Below are positions 6,754 to 15,525 of a stretch of DNA of 64,000 nucleotides, piece after piece. How positions within the stretch are numbered: position 1 is the stretch's first letter; each line of letters begins with the position of its first letter. Where the stretch lies: assembly GCA_039811185.1 (NCBI GenBank), contig JBDHYF010000006.1, forward strand, positions 62,001 to 126,000. The letters are read 5' to 3'. The position numbers and the translations under genes were made by a program. The notes under the pieces were generated by a model. The model searched no databases. It worked only from the letters and a program-made list of their open reading frames with translations, and had not been told where the DNA came from. This stretch comes from JAEZDR01 sp039811185. GTDB taxonomy: Bacteria; Bacteroidota; Bacteroidia; Chitinophagales; Chitinophagaceae.

Positions 6754-9614
6754 AAAAAATGCGTGGTGAGCATTTTCGGTTTCAATTTGTCGAGCCGGAT
6801 TGTAAACGAAATTCTTTTGAAGAAACTGTCGTACTCACCGGTGGTGGTGATGCTGTTAAACTCCTTGCTGTGCAACACCGGCGCATAAACAGTTACCACG
6901 TTAAACAGCGGCAACTCCAGGCCGGCAACATACAGAAACCTGCTGGTAGCCGCGTCTTTCTTCCAGGCTTCTGCATAGGTGCCTACATCTAAAAATATCT
7001 TTAGCGGAATCGGTAACGGGAATACTTTTTTGGGAATAGATGTGCTGAAGTTGGCAGCGGCAATCCAGTTTTCCGAACGGCCTTGCAGCCCCTGAAACAA
7101 GTCGGTTCTTAGCTTTAAACCGCCCTCGTTCAGGGCAATTTGCTGCGATGCCAATCCGCTTCCTTCCAATTCATTCCTTCCAATAAAGTAATTGCTGTAA
7201 GTATAGTCTTCGTCGCCGCGCGTGGCCGTCAACTTCGGCATATAGGCCACTAATTGGTATTTTTCGTTTATCGACGGGTTGCCGAGATATCCGAATTTGG
7301 CGGCATAGGTTCTAACCGATAATCCACCGCCTTTTCTGTAGTTGAAAAAATAGTTTCCTTCAAATGCCAGTTTGTAAAACTTGTTGCCCTGCTGAAGCCG
7401 TAATTCGTAATTCCACGGATAAAGCGCCCGGCTGTTTTCTGAGTGAAAGCTGATTTGATTCAGGTAACGGGTGTTGCTGCCGCCGTTTGTAGGAAAATAG
7501 CTTTGATGGCCGGAGCTGTACACGTATTCAAAAGCCGTTTCCGTTATTTGATACGATCGTAAATCTATCCATTTCCGGATGGATGAAGTTACCGGCTGCT
7601 TGAAATGCAACTGCAACTTCGGAACCCACTTTGTGAAGGAGGTGAACACGTTTTGTCCCAGAGAATCTGTTCCGGCGTTTCTGGAAAAGCGGGCTGCGTT
7701 TAGCCCGAGTGTTATCTTTTTGAAAAGGCCGTTCGATTGTAAAAACAAGTCATAATCGGCGGAGCCAATGAAGTTCATTGCCTGGCTCTTCGTTCCATAA
7801 AGTCCTGCAAATGCAAATCGCAGTCTCGGCATCGGAAGTTGATAATTGTGCACCCCTGCACCCAACATTATGTCGTCGTAATAATTGTACCCAATGGCCG
7901 GCAGAAAACTGATGTATTGATACTTGTCGGTTTCCTTCAGATTGAAAAGGAATGTGGGCTTCAACTGCCGTTTTGTATCTACGCTATCGATCATTCCGGT
8001 CCGGTGCAGCTTATCAAATGCAGCGCTAACGCCCTGCTTAGAAAACCGCTCCACAACCAACCGAAAATCTTCCGGATAAGGATGCTTGAATTTCCATTCG
8101 TTAAAGTACAATCGCATCATCGAATCAAAGGCCTCGCGTCCCATCATCTTCTCTAGATGGGTCATCCACTGCGACCCTTTTTCATACACCACCAGTCCAT
8201 AGTTCAACGCCTCAAAATCGGCAGAAGGCGTTTCTATCGGCTGATCTTTATATACGTGCGCTTTTGATCTCAGTCCCAGTTCGGCTTGCGACGCCGGAAG
8301 TTTGTTGCGAAGAAATTTTGGGTATTCACCCGTGGTGTAATTGTGGCCATATTTTTCTTGCATGTAGCGTTTTTCATAAAAGCTGTTCATGCCTTCGTCC
8401 ATCCAGGCGTGGGCTCTTTCGTTGGATGCCGCAATTCCGTAAAACCAGTTGTGGCCTGTTTCGTGCGTCAATACCTCGTCCAGCAACTTTCCGGAAAATT
8501 TTCCTGTTATCAGTGTTATGGAAGGGTATTCCATTCCACCGTACGAGGTGAGGGATTCTGTTCCCACTGCTGTTACGGATGAATAGGGGTATGCCATTAA
8601 ATTGCCGGAATAAAAACGCACGGCTGTTTTTAAATAACCCACCGCCGGTTGCCAGTCTTTCTGCATTTTCGGATGGTAGAAAGCAAACACGTCAATTGTG
8701 CGGCCACCCGTTTGCAAACTGTCGTAGGAAACAATGAAATTTTTGGATGCAAACCACGCGAAATCGTGCGCATTTTGTAAAGAGTAGGTAAGCGTTTTGT
8801 AGGCGAACGGCTTGCCCGTGGATTTGGTTTCAGAAGGCTTGTTTTTTGTTTTAGATGGCGAGTTCAGTGAACGGGTCGTCTTCTTTTTTTTCAGATAGTC
8901 AAGATAGATGGTTTGCTTTTCTGCGGGAATTTTTCCTGTTGTTTTAAGAAAGCTCAGCTCTTTTTCCGTTTGAAGGTTTCCTGATGCGGCAACAAGGTAA
9001 TCGTCGGGAACGCTGATGTTTACTGTAAAATTTCCGAACTCACTGTAAAACTCGCCTTGGTCCAGATACGGGATAGGATGCCACCCGCGGCTGTCGTAAA
9101 CTGCGGGCTTAGGATACCACTGTGCGGCCACAAAAAGGTCTTGCGTATAGCCGCTGCGCGAAAAAAAAGCGGGCAGCTTTACAAAAAAAGGAGTGGTGAT
9201 GCTGATAGAATCGCCGGGCGCAAGCGGGGATGGCAGGCTTAGTTTACCCTTGTCGATATAAGCGGAGTCGGAAGTGAAAGCAGCTCTTTTATTGTTGACG
9301 GAGAAGTCCAGCCGGTTAATGTAGCCGCGTTGGTCTTCATCCGAAAAATAGAAAGACGTATTCCCGTTTCGCAGCAGTTGCTCCGAAAAAGCGGTGCCAT
9401 CGTTTTTGTAGGCATTAGGCCATAAATGAAACCAGATATAATGAAGCGTATCAGGCGAGTGGTTGGTGTACACAATTCTTGCAAAACCTTCCAGCGATTT
9501 TTCTTTTTCCAACAGCTTAACATCAATCGTATAGTTTACACGTTGTTGCCAGTATTGAGCGGTGGAAAAAACGGGGAGAAGCGTTACAGCAATTAAGGTA
9601 AATACAACTTTCAA
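6750..9614 (-). CDS. M1-family metallopeptidase with large beta-rich C-terminal region
   Basis: A 954-residue exported zinc peptidase. Residues 1-19 are a Sec signal peptide. The N-terminal beta domain is followed by the M1 catalytic domain with the exopeptidase-type motif G-G-M-E-Y (359-363), zinc ligands H384 and H388 in HETGH, and third ligand E407 in DEGMNSF. A Lys/Ser/Thr-rich spacer lies around residues 242-268. The last 400 or so residues are not peptidase: they are rich in alternating aromatic strands (for example FLPAIGYNYYDDIMLGAGV and FEGNYFFNYRKGGG), as in outer-membrane beta-barrels. A -7-like TAAATTCG at 9634-9641 lies 20 nt upstream. It may be a peptidase anchored in the outer membrane by its own barrel; that is inference. 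Confidence 0.85.
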   Translation of the reverse strand: MKVVFTLIAVTLLPVFSTAQYWQQRVNYTIDVKLLEKEKSLEGFARIVYTNHSPDTLHYIWFHLWPNAYKNDGTAFSEQLLRNGNTSFYFSDEDQRGYINRLDFSVNNKRAAFTSDSAYIDKGKLSLPSPLAPGDSISITTPFFVKLPAFFSRSGYTQDLFVAAQWYPKPAVYDSRGWHPIPYLDQGEFYSEFGNFTVNISVPDDYLVAASGNLQTEKELSFLKTTGKIPAEKQTIYLDYLKKKKTTRSLNSPSKTKNKPSETKSTGKPFAYKTLTYSLQNAHDFAWFASKNFIVSYDSLQTGGRTIDVFAFYHPKMQKDWQPAVGYLKTAVRFYSGNLMAYPYSSVTAVGTESLTSYGGMEYPSITLITGKFSGKLLDEVLTHETGHNWFYGIAASNERAHAWMDEGMNSFYEKRYMQEKYGHNYTTGEYPKFLRNKLPASQAELGLRSKAHVYKDQPIETPSADFEALNYGLVVYEKGSQWMTHLEKMMGREAFDSMMRLYFNEWKFKHPYPEDFRLVVERFSKQGVSAAFDKLHRTGMIDSVDTKRQLKPTFLFNLKETDKYQYISFLPAIGYNYYDDIMLGAGVHNYQLPMPRLRFAFAGLYGTKSQAMNFIGSADYDLFLQSNGLFKKITLGLNAARFSRNAGTDSLGQNVFTSFTKWVPKLQLHFKQPVTSSIRKWIDLRSYQITETAFEYVYSSGHQSYFPTNGGSNTRYLNQISFHSENSRALYPWNYELRLQQGNKFYKLAFEGNYFFNYRKGGGLSVRTYAAKFGYLGNPSINEKYQLVAYMPKLTATRGDEDYTYSNYFIGRNELEGSGLASQQIALNEGGLKLRTDLFQGLQGRSENWIAAANFSTSIPKKVFPLPIPLKIFLDVGTYAEAWKKDAATSRFLYVAGLELPLFNVVTVYAPVLHSKEFNSITTTGEYDSFFKRISFTIRLDKLKPKMLTTHFL

Positions 9615-9660
9615 CAGTGCGGTTTTAAAATGCCGAATTTAGGTAATGCGAAGGAAGAAT

Positions 9661-11082
9661 TTACTTTCCCTTTCCAAGAAAAATAATTCTAACGGTATGC
9701 ACCATAATCTTAAGGTCGATGAGGAGCGAGATGTTTTCCAGATAAATTAAATCATACTTCATTCGCTCAATCATTTGTTTTACATCAGAAGCATAACCAT
9801 ATTTCACCATGCCCCAGGAAGTAAGGCCGGGCTTCGCTTTAAACAAATAGCGGTAATAAGGCGTTCGTTGGTTGATTTGATCGATGTAAAATTTGCGCTC
9901 CGGTCGCGGCCCCACAAGGCTCATATCACCTTTCAGAATATTCCAAAGTTGAGGCAGTTCATCCAGCCGCCATTTACGCATTATTTTTCCCCAGGGCGTA
10001 ATCCGGCTGTCGAAGTCCGATGACAGCGCCGGGCCATCAGCTTCTGCATTTTCGTACATGCTTCTGAATTTGTAAATGGTGAACGGCCTGTTGCGATAAC
10101 CAATCCTTTCTTGTAAATAAATAATACTGCCTTTTGATGACAGCTTCGTTTTGATGGCAATAAAGATGAAAAGCGGGCTAAGCAAAGCCAATGCAAGCAG
10201 CGAAACCGTAATATCGATAAACCGTTTTATATTCAGTTGCCAGTCCGGCATAAGCGCTGTATTAATGTCTACAAGCGTTGCGCCAAGCACGTTTGCGGTT
10301 TTTACGGAGCCGCTGACAATGTCTAAAGTGGTGGCTACTTTTTTAATGGATACGTTGTACTCGCTAAGCCTAGCAATAATGCTTTCGAACAGCTCATCAT
10401 CTTTTTTTTCAAGCGCAACAATGATCTCTTCTATGTTATTATGCAGAATAATTTCCTCAAGTTGGTCAATTGTTCCGAGATGACTTAGTCCGGCAACGGT
10501 GCTTTTCTGCTGACTGTTTACCGCAATGTATCCGGCTACCTTAACACCAAGAAACGGCAGGTTGTTTTTTATTTCTTTAAAATTTTCTGCTATCACCTCG
10601 GGCGATCCGATATAAGCAGAGTTGAAATACACTTTGGAAGAAAGCAAATGCTTTTTAGCGATGCTCAACACGGCAATACGTCCGGTTGCTGTAAGCAGAA
10701 ACTGAAGGATGATAAATGACGACACCGTGAGATAGTAATACTTTTCGTTGGCATCGTTGTCGTTTAACATCAGTAAAAAAAACAGCAGCACCGCGCCGAT
10801 AAGGCTTTGTATAAACGTGCTGGTAATTTCTGCGAGGCGGCTTTTTCGGTAGAGCGAATGGTTATAGGCGCCTGCAAGGGTGTACAGGCAAAGCCAGTAA
10901 GCCACTACAGCCAGCATCGATTTTATAAGGAAGAAGTTATTTTCTGTAAACGCAGTGTGCCAGTCGGTTGCAGTGTGCTGATAGTAACGGCGAATGATGT
11001 TGTGAACCACCCAAACCCCTGCGGCTGTAAGCGCATCGGCGAATACATACCACAATATGGGCATTCGTACAGTGGTTTTCAC
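9661..11082 (-). CDS. Exopolysaccharide polyprenyl glycosylphosphotransferase (WcaJ-like)
   Basis: A 473-residue integral membrane enzyme that starts repeat-unit synthesis by moving a sugar phosphate from a nucleotide sugar to undecaprenyl phosphate. The N-terminal part has about four membrane helices (residues 10-130), the middle (about 150-260) is a CoA-binding-like Rossmann domain, and a fifth hydrophobic segment around 275-300 leads into the bacterial sugar transferase domain with YKFRSMYENAE, WRLDELPQLWNILKGDMS and GPRPER motifs. It starts 5 nt after the Gfo/Idh oxidoreductase gene, so both probably act in one polysaccharide pathway. No full gene cluster with flippase and polymerase is present in this window. 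Confidence 0.92.
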   Translation of the reverse strand: MKTTVRMPILWYVFADALTAAGVWVVHNIIRRYYQHTATDWHTAFTENNFFLIKSMLAVVAYWLCLYTLAGAYNHSLYRKSRLAEITSTFIQSLIGAVLLFFLLMLNDNDANEKYYYLTVSSFIILQFLLTATGRIAVLSIAKKHLLSSKVYFNSAYIGSPEVIAENFKEIKNNLPFLGVKVAGYIAVNSQQKSTVAGLSHLGTIDQLEEIILHNNIEEIIVALEKKDDELFESIIARLSEYNVSIKKVATTLDIVSGSVKTANVLGATLVDINTALMPDWQLNIKRFIDITVSLLALALLSPLFIFIAIKTKLSSKGSIIYLQERIGYRNRPFTIYKFRSMYENAEADGPALSSDFDSRITPWGKIMRKWRLDELPQLWNILKGDMSLVGPRPERKFYIDQINQRTPYYRYLFKAKPGLTSWGMVKYGYASDVKQMIERMKYDLIYLENISLLIDLKIMVHTVRIIFLGKGK

Positions 11083-11087
11083 AATTG

Positions 11088-12077
11088 CTAAAATGACTGT
11101 TTAGACTGATGAATGGCTGCCTGATTAATTGTTTCAAGCACCTGATGCGCCACCTCCATAGCAAGGTAGCCGTCAATTTCGTTCACCGCTGTGGGCTTGT
11201 TATTTTTGATGGCATCCACAAACGAGTGAAGTTCCAGTTGAATGGCGTTTACATTCTCAATTTCAGGATTGGCAATGGCAATCGTTTTCTTACCACTCGG
11301 CGTTTCAATATCAAACGCAAAAACATCTTTATCGCTCTCTTGTTTAATCTTAATAATTTCCGTTTTCTTCTCCAGAAAATCAATCCCTATATAAGCATCC
11401 TTCTGAAACAAACGCATTTTGCGCATTTTCTTCATGCTGATTCTGCTGCTTGTAAGGTTAGCCACACATCCGTTATGAAATTCAATTCTTACGTTAGCAA
11501 TATCGGTGGTGTCGGTCATAACAGCTACACCACTTGCGGAGATGGCTTTTACAGGACTGTTTACGATACTTAAAATGATGTCGATATCATGGATCATCAA
11601 ATCCAGAATAACGCTCACTTCCGTTCCGCGCGGATTAAACTGTGCAAGGCGGTGAACCTCTATAAACATAGGCGTTAGCGAAGTTCCGCGGATGGCGAGG
11701 TAGGCAGGATTAAAACGCTCAACGTGGCCAACCTGTACCTTCACTTTCGCCTCTCTTGCCATATTTACTAGTTGGCGCGCTTCTTCAATAGTGTTGGCGA
11801 GCGGTTTTTCTACAAACACATGGCGTCCTTTTTTAATGGCCATTTCACATAGCGCAAAATGGTGATTGGTGGGAGCAACAACGTCGGCAACATCAATCAC
11901 ATTCATCAATTCTTCGGCGGACGCATATCGTTTGATGTGGTAGGTAGATTCAACTTCAGCCGCAGTTACAGGGTCGGGGTCGAAAAATCCGGTAAGTTCT
12001 ATGTCAGCAATCTCTTTCCAGTTATTTAAATGAAATTTTCCAAGATGGCCCACGCCAAAAACTCCAACTTTAATCAT
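11088..12077 (-). CDS. Gfo/Idh/MocA-family oxidoreductase
   Basis: A 329-residue NAD(P)-dependent dehydrogenase. The N-terminal Rossmann fold shows GVFGVGHLG (residues 5-13) and the family signature E90-K91-P92 in HVFVEKPLA; the C-terminal alpha/beta domain contains the LDLMIHDIDIILSIV segment typical of UDP-sugar and amino-sugar dehydrogenases of this family. Coupled to the sugar transferase 5 nt downstream, it probably makes or modifies a nucleotide sugar for surface polysaccharide; the exact substrate cannot be read. A perfect -7 element lies 23 nt upstream. Confidence 0.88.
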   Translation of the reverse strand: MIKVGVFGVGHLGKFHLNNWKEIADIELTGFFDPDPVTAAEVESTYHIKRYASAEELMNVIDVADVVAPTNHHFALCEMAIKKGRHVFVEKPLANTIEEARQLVNMAREAKVKVQVGHVERFNPAYLAIRGTSLTPMFIEVHRLAQFNPRGTEVSVILDLMIHDIDIILSIVNSPVKAISASGVAVMTDTTDIANVRIEFHNGCVANLTSSRISMKKMRKMRLFQKDAYIGIDFLEKKTEIIKIKQESDKDVFAFDIETPSGKKTIAIANPEIENVNAIQLELHSFVDAIKNNKPTAVNEIDGYLAMEVAHQVLETINQAAIHQSKQSF

Positions 12078-12099
12078 TTGCGGTGTCCGTTAATTCGGG

Positions 12100-12107
12100 C
12101 AAAGATA
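12100..12107 (-). promoter_or_regulatory. -7 promoter element for the Gfo/Idh-sugar transferase operon
   Basis: On the minus strand this reads TATCTTTG, an exact match to TAnnTTTG, 22 nt upstream of the ATG at 12077. No clear TTTG -33 element is seen. Confidence 0.6.
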
Positions 12108-12185
12108 ATTTGAATAATTTCTTACCCATAAAATCGACAGCATATTGTTAATTGGGCTACATTCGCTTTCCTTACTGTTGCTAAC

Positions 12186-12551
12186 ATGACGCCTAAAAAA
12201 GTTTTAATTTTTGATGATGACATCGAGTTGCTTGAACTGTGTACAGTTATTCTGGAAAAGAAAGGATACGCAGTAGCAACAACCGACAATTGCTCCGATA
12301 TTGTAAATAAGGTAGAGAGCGAGTTACCCGATATTATTTTGATGGATAACTGGATCCCGGATGTTGGCGGCATTCAGGCTACGCAAACCATTAAATCGTC
12401 GCACCTGAAAAAAATTCCCGTAATATTTTTTTCTGCCAATAACGATGTAAAATCACTCGCAGAGAAGGCGGGCGCGGATGCTTACATCAATAAGCCATTC
12501 AATATTTCCGACCTGGAAAAAGTTATAGCCGACACGATTGCCAACAACTGA
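12186..12551 (+). CDS. Stand-alone response regulator receiver protein
   Basis: A 121-residue single receiver domain with no output domain. The acidic pocket is D10-D11-D12, the phosphoacceptor D54 lies in LMDNWIPDVGG, the switch residue is S83 in FFSAN, and the conserved lysine is K103 in INKPF. Such CheY-like proteins act by binding partners after phosphorylation by a separate kinase; no kinase is adjacent. A -7-like TACATTCG (one mismatch) sits at 12158-12165. The next gene follows about 40 nt downstream on the same strand. Confidence 0.92.
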   Translation: MTPKKVLIFDDDIELLELCTVILEKKGYAVATTDNCSDIVNKVESELPDIILMDNWIPDVGGIQATQTIKSSHLKKIPVIFFSANNDVKSLAEKAGADAYINKPFNISDLEKVIADTIANN

Positions 12552-12590
12552 AGGGCTGGCAAATTAATTGCATAAAACAGCAAAAAAGCA

Positions 12591-12968
12591 ATGCACGTTG
12601 CCAAAATCATCCGCCACCGGCACAAGTATCACCATTACATGAACGACGATTTGAAAGAGGTGCGCGAAGAAACACATTTTAAAATTGTTTTTTCCGACCC
12701 TTCCGAACTGGAAAAATGGAAAGCCTGGTGCATCCTGAATGGCGGCGAATACGATTACGACAAAGAAAACAGTTGCCAGCGCGGATTTCTACCAAAAATC
12801 GAAGCCTTTAAGGATGAGATCTGTTGGTGTGATATTATGACATTTTATTTGTTGCATATAGCCGGTTATCGGTTCTTTGGTACTATACATCCCTACAAAG
12901 GTGAAGTTTACGTAAAAGAGGAGGCAGCAAAAACAAGCACCGTAGTGCAGCGTTTTGAAACCGACTAA
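12591..12968 (+). CDS. Hypothetical small soluble protein
   Basis: A 125-residue protein that I do not recognise. It has no signal peptide or membrane segment, begins with a His/Lys/Tyr-rich stretch (residues 6-16), is rich in acidic and aromatic residues, and has five cysteines including WC (46-47) and CWC (78-80). The location 40 nt after the receiver protein suggests shared expression. The stop overlaps the stop of the convergent lipoprotein gene by 4 nt. No function is proposed. Confidence 0.65.
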   Translation: MHVAKIIRHRHKYHHYMNDDLKEVREETHFKIVFSDPSELEKWKAWCILNGGEYDYDKENSCQRGFLPKIEAFKDEICWCDIMTFYLLHIAGYRFFGTIHPYKGEVYVKEEAAKTSTVVQRFETD

Positions 12969-13477
12969 GGCTTCCGGTTCTTCTGATAAAGCGAGTCTAA
13001 TGCAATAATAAGGTTGCTTGCGAGCGTAAGCAGCCGTTCGCGCAATACAAGGTCCTTTTCAGTCCCGGTCCCGGCCGGCGTTACTTTTTTGTAGTGTTGC
13101 AATGAGCGGTCTACAGACGTGTACAATGTGTCGTTAACCGCACCATTTTCTTCAATAATGGTTTCCCGCCACACCACTTTTGCAAAGTGGTTATTCAGAA
13201 TGTAAAACCGGCCATCTACCCGGTGATTTCCCTCATTTTTAGAAACGACCACAAGTGCAATTTCTTCGTTTTTGAAATACCCCTCTGCGGAATTGCCGAA
13301 GGGCGGAAGGGAAACGCAGCAGATCTTCTGAAACGAATCGCTTTTGGTGGTGCCTAAGCGATGAATGCGCCGATCCATTTTTGCTATGTTTGAAGTAGGG
13401 CCGCAAGAGGCGGTTATAACCAAAGAGAGGGCTGCAAACAAAGACTTTGCAAGGTTGATGTCAGTTCCTTTTCTCAT
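12965..13477 (-). CDS. Hypothetical lipoprotein, tandem paralogue B
   Basis: A 170-residue predicted lipoprotein when started at the ATG at 13477: hydrophobic core AKSLFAALSLVIT with lipobox ending TASC. A longer frame to 13516 would place a charged stretch ahead of the signal and overlap the upstream gene further. The mature part shares a pattern with the upstream neighbour: EGYxxNxEIxLVxV, a NHF segment, NxTV/AVNDTLY and an RERLLxxxxxL ending, so the two look like diverged tandem duplicates. The start overlaps the upstream stop by 17 nt, indicating coupling. Function unknown. Confidence 0.7.
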   Translation of the reverse strand: MRKGTDINLAKSLFAALSLVITASCGPTSNIAKMDRRIHRLGTTKSDSFQKICCVSLPPFGNSAEGYFKNEEIALVVVSKNEGNHRVDGRFYILNNHFAKVVWRETIIEENGAVNDTLYTSVDRSLQHYKKVTPAGTGTEKDLVLRERLLTLASNLIIALDSLYQKNRKP

Positions 13478-14012
13478 GTCTTTCCTTTTTTCTGTATTCC
13501 GCGCGGAGCGGCGCATAAAGATGGCGTCCCCAGTTTAACAATTTTTCCCGCAGCTGAATTTGCTCGTATTCATCTTTCACAACGGTGCCATTTTTCCTGA
13601 TAATTGGAGGGAGACGAAAAAAAATTTGGTAAGTGGTATCTGAAATTTCTTTACCGGTCGGTGCTGCGTCGCTTACGCCTGTTTTTTCGGTCATGTAAAT
13701 AATTAGGAAATGATTTTTATATAAGTAGGCCGCGCCGTACGCGCCTGTTTCGCCTTCCGGGACGTTGATTAGAACTATCTCGCTGTTCAAACAATAGCCT
13801 TCTGCCATGGTTTGGGTTGGCTGCCAGGGTATCCGAATTCGCTCCATCTTTCCGTTTGCTGCTAAAGAATCGTAATATACTTTCAATGTTTGAAAGTCTG
13901 ATTCTTTCCAGTGGGCAGACGGTTTCTCAGAGACGGGGCCGCTTGTTTTTTGCGATGGTGTACAGCCAAAAGCCAGGGCAAATAAAAGCATCCAACCGAT
14001 AAGCTGTTTCAT
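13461..14012 (-). CDS. Hypothetical lipoprotein, tandem paralogue A
   Basis: A 183-residue predicted lipoprotein with signal MKQLIGWMLLFALAFGC and cysteine at residue 17. The mature domain has EGYCLNSEIVLINVPEG, a YKNHFLIIYM strand and a C-terminal basic tail. It resembles the downstream gene in length and motif order and overlaps it, suggesting an operon born by duplication. A -7-like TAATTTAG (one mismatch) lies at 14030-14037, 18 nt upstream of the ATG. I do not recognise the family. Confidence 0.75.
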   Translation of the reverse strand: MKQLIGWMLLFALAFGCTPSQKTSGPVSEKPSAHWKESDFQTLKVYYDSLAANGKMERIRIPWQPTQTMAEGYCLNSEIVLINVPEGETGAYGAAYLYKNHFLIIYMTEKTGVSDAAPTGKEISDTTYQIFFRLPPIIRKNGTVVKDEYEQIQLREKLLNWGRHLYAPLRAEYRKKERHEKRN

Positions 14013-14342
14013 GAAATTTTTTGTTTGTGCTAAATTAATGATAAAACAGATGGCTAAATTAGTTGCTGATGATAGCCCTTTACGATGACAGGGTATTGTA
14101 TGGAACGCTGATGCAAAAAATAAGTACTAATGCTGATGCGCTCTATTTTAAATACGTATTCTTAAATCTATGTTCTTTAAACTGTTTTCACGGCAGCAAC
14201 GCAACGCTAATTTCGGCTTCAAATCCAGTGATATGAGAATCATATTTAAATGTATTGGCGCCATCATTCCATTATTCTTTTTGTTTGGAATGTTTCTCGG
14301 AATGTTGTTTTTGATGAGAATGTATATATCCTAAAAACCTCG
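14013..14342. other. Intergenic stretch with one possible small membrane-protein ORF
   Basis: This 330-bp gap separates the lipoprotein pair from a convergent binding-protein-like gene. The left half holds the lipoprotein promoter region; the right half holds the short ORF at 14170-14334 on the plus strand. No hairpin terminator with a T tract was seen. Confidence 0.5.
14170..14334 (+). CDS. Possible 54-residue single-span membrane microprotein
   Basis: An ATG at 14170 opens a 54-codon frame ending TAA at 14332-14334. The first 27 residues are basic and polar (MFFKLFSRQQRNANFG and on), and residues 29-51 form one strong hydrophobic helix with small residues (IGAIIPLFFLFGMFLGM). The charge pattern fits a single-span protein with the basic N-terminus inside. 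No clear promoter was found, and such a short frame could be chance, so this is tentative. Confidence 0.4.
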   Translation: MFFKLFSRQQRNANFGFKSSDMRIIFKCIGAIIPLFFLFGMFLGMLFLMRMYIS

Positions 14343-15485
14343 TTATTTGATAACAAACTTTACGTTTTGATTTTCCAAGAGGTCGGGTAAAACGCCGTCT
14401 GAAGTTTTTATCGGAACAAACTTATAGCTGTTCCAAACGTCGTAATTATCATCAGAAACGTGGTTAATGAAGTCTGATTTAAACGCTTTTAAAAGACGGC
14501 AAAATCGGTAAGTGACTTCATATCCTTTTAACACCATTTCAGAAGGTGTAGCCATAAAATCTGCATAATACTTTTTTGCGAGCGTATTATACTTCGACGA
14601 TTTCCTGTCTGTGGAAAATGCGTTTGTGTGCATAAGTTTTACATTCCTGATGCGCTTATGCTGAAGATCCCGCACACCTTCCCAGGTAGGCATGCCGAGC
14701 AGCGTTATGTTTGGTAAATTAAGTGTGTCAAGATGTTTGGCAAGCTGAACGGAAAATGCTTCGTTGAGGCTTCCAACAACAAAAAGGCTTTGTTTGGAAG
14801 TATCCACAAAAGAGAATGAAAGCGTAGAAAGATTTTCCTCGTTCAGCGACAATTTTTTAATTTTTTTCTTCTCACTTATACTTTCGTCGAACCATTGTTC
14901 AATCAATGCCTCAGTATTGCCTTTCCGGGTAATAAAATAAACATTTGTTTTGTTGCTCAGCGCCTCGTTACAATGGTTCCCTATTGCGTTCACGTGCGTT
15001 TTTAAACTTGGGTTACACAGTAAAAACAACGGATTGTTCTCTATGCCACTTTCGTTAGGATAAGTAGCCGAAACCAGCGGGATATTGTACTTCAGCGCAT
15101 ATTCCGACAACATCTTTTGTTCTTCTGTGTTGGTGAAAGATGCAATGATAAGTGAGAAGTAGTTGGAAGGAAGATATTCAATGGAATGTTCGAGTCCTCC
15201 ATTTTTCTTGGTGTCGTAAATATGAATGTCTAAATCCAAAATGCCGTCTTTTTTCAATTCATCCGCTGCGAGGATAACGCCATTGTAAAAATCGAGGCCG
15301 GCCATTAGGTATCGCGGTAAATTTTCAGAAGGATGTTTGTAAACAGATCCTTCAAAAACTGAATCGATATATAAAGGCGCAAACACTGCTACTGCAAAGC
15401 GTGACGTATCTTTTTCCTGTGCTGTTGCACCTAAACACAGCAGTGCGCAAAATACCAACTGAGTAAGAAATTTAATTCGCATCAT
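14343..15485 (-). CDS. Periplasmic-binding-protein-like exported protein downstream of guaA
   Basis: A 380-residue exported protein with signal peptide MMRIKFLTQLVFCALLCLGATAQ. The mature part looks like a type 1 periplasmic binding fold (leucine-binding/Peripla_BP_6 type): VAVFAPLYIDSVF near the start, GLDFYNGVILAADELK, SLIIASFTNTEEQKMLSEYA and PLVSATYPNESG. In Bacteroidota, a related protein often with an added LysM domain sits beside guaA; here no LysM is visible. No transporter genes are adjacent, so it may be a solitary sensor or envelope protein rather than an ABC receptor. The start is ATG 15485 or 15482; earlier ATGs in frame (up to 15569) would run into guaA and spoil the signal peptide. 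Confidence 0.75.
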   Translation of the reverse strand: MMRIKFLTQLVFCALLCLGATAQEKDTSRFAVAVFAPLYIDSVFEGSVYKHPSENLPRYLMAGLDFYNGVILAADELKKDGILDLDIHIYDTKKNGGLEHSIEYLPSNYFSLIIASFTNTEEQKMLSEYALKYNIPLVSATYPNESGIENNPLFLLCNPSLKTHVNAIGNHCNEALSNKTNVYFITRKGNTEALIEQWFDESISEKKKIKKLSLNEENLSTLSFSFVDTSKQSLFVVGSLNEAFSVQLAKHLDTLNLPNITLLGMPTWEGVRDLQHKRIRNVKLMHTNAFSTDRKSSKYNTLAKKYYADFMATPSEMVLKGYEVTYRFCRLLKAFKSDFINHVSDDNYDVWNSYKFVPIKTSDGVLPDLLENQNVKFVIK

Positions 15486-15525
15486 TAAAAATACAATGAT
15501 TGAGTTTTTGATATATCGCTTTAAC

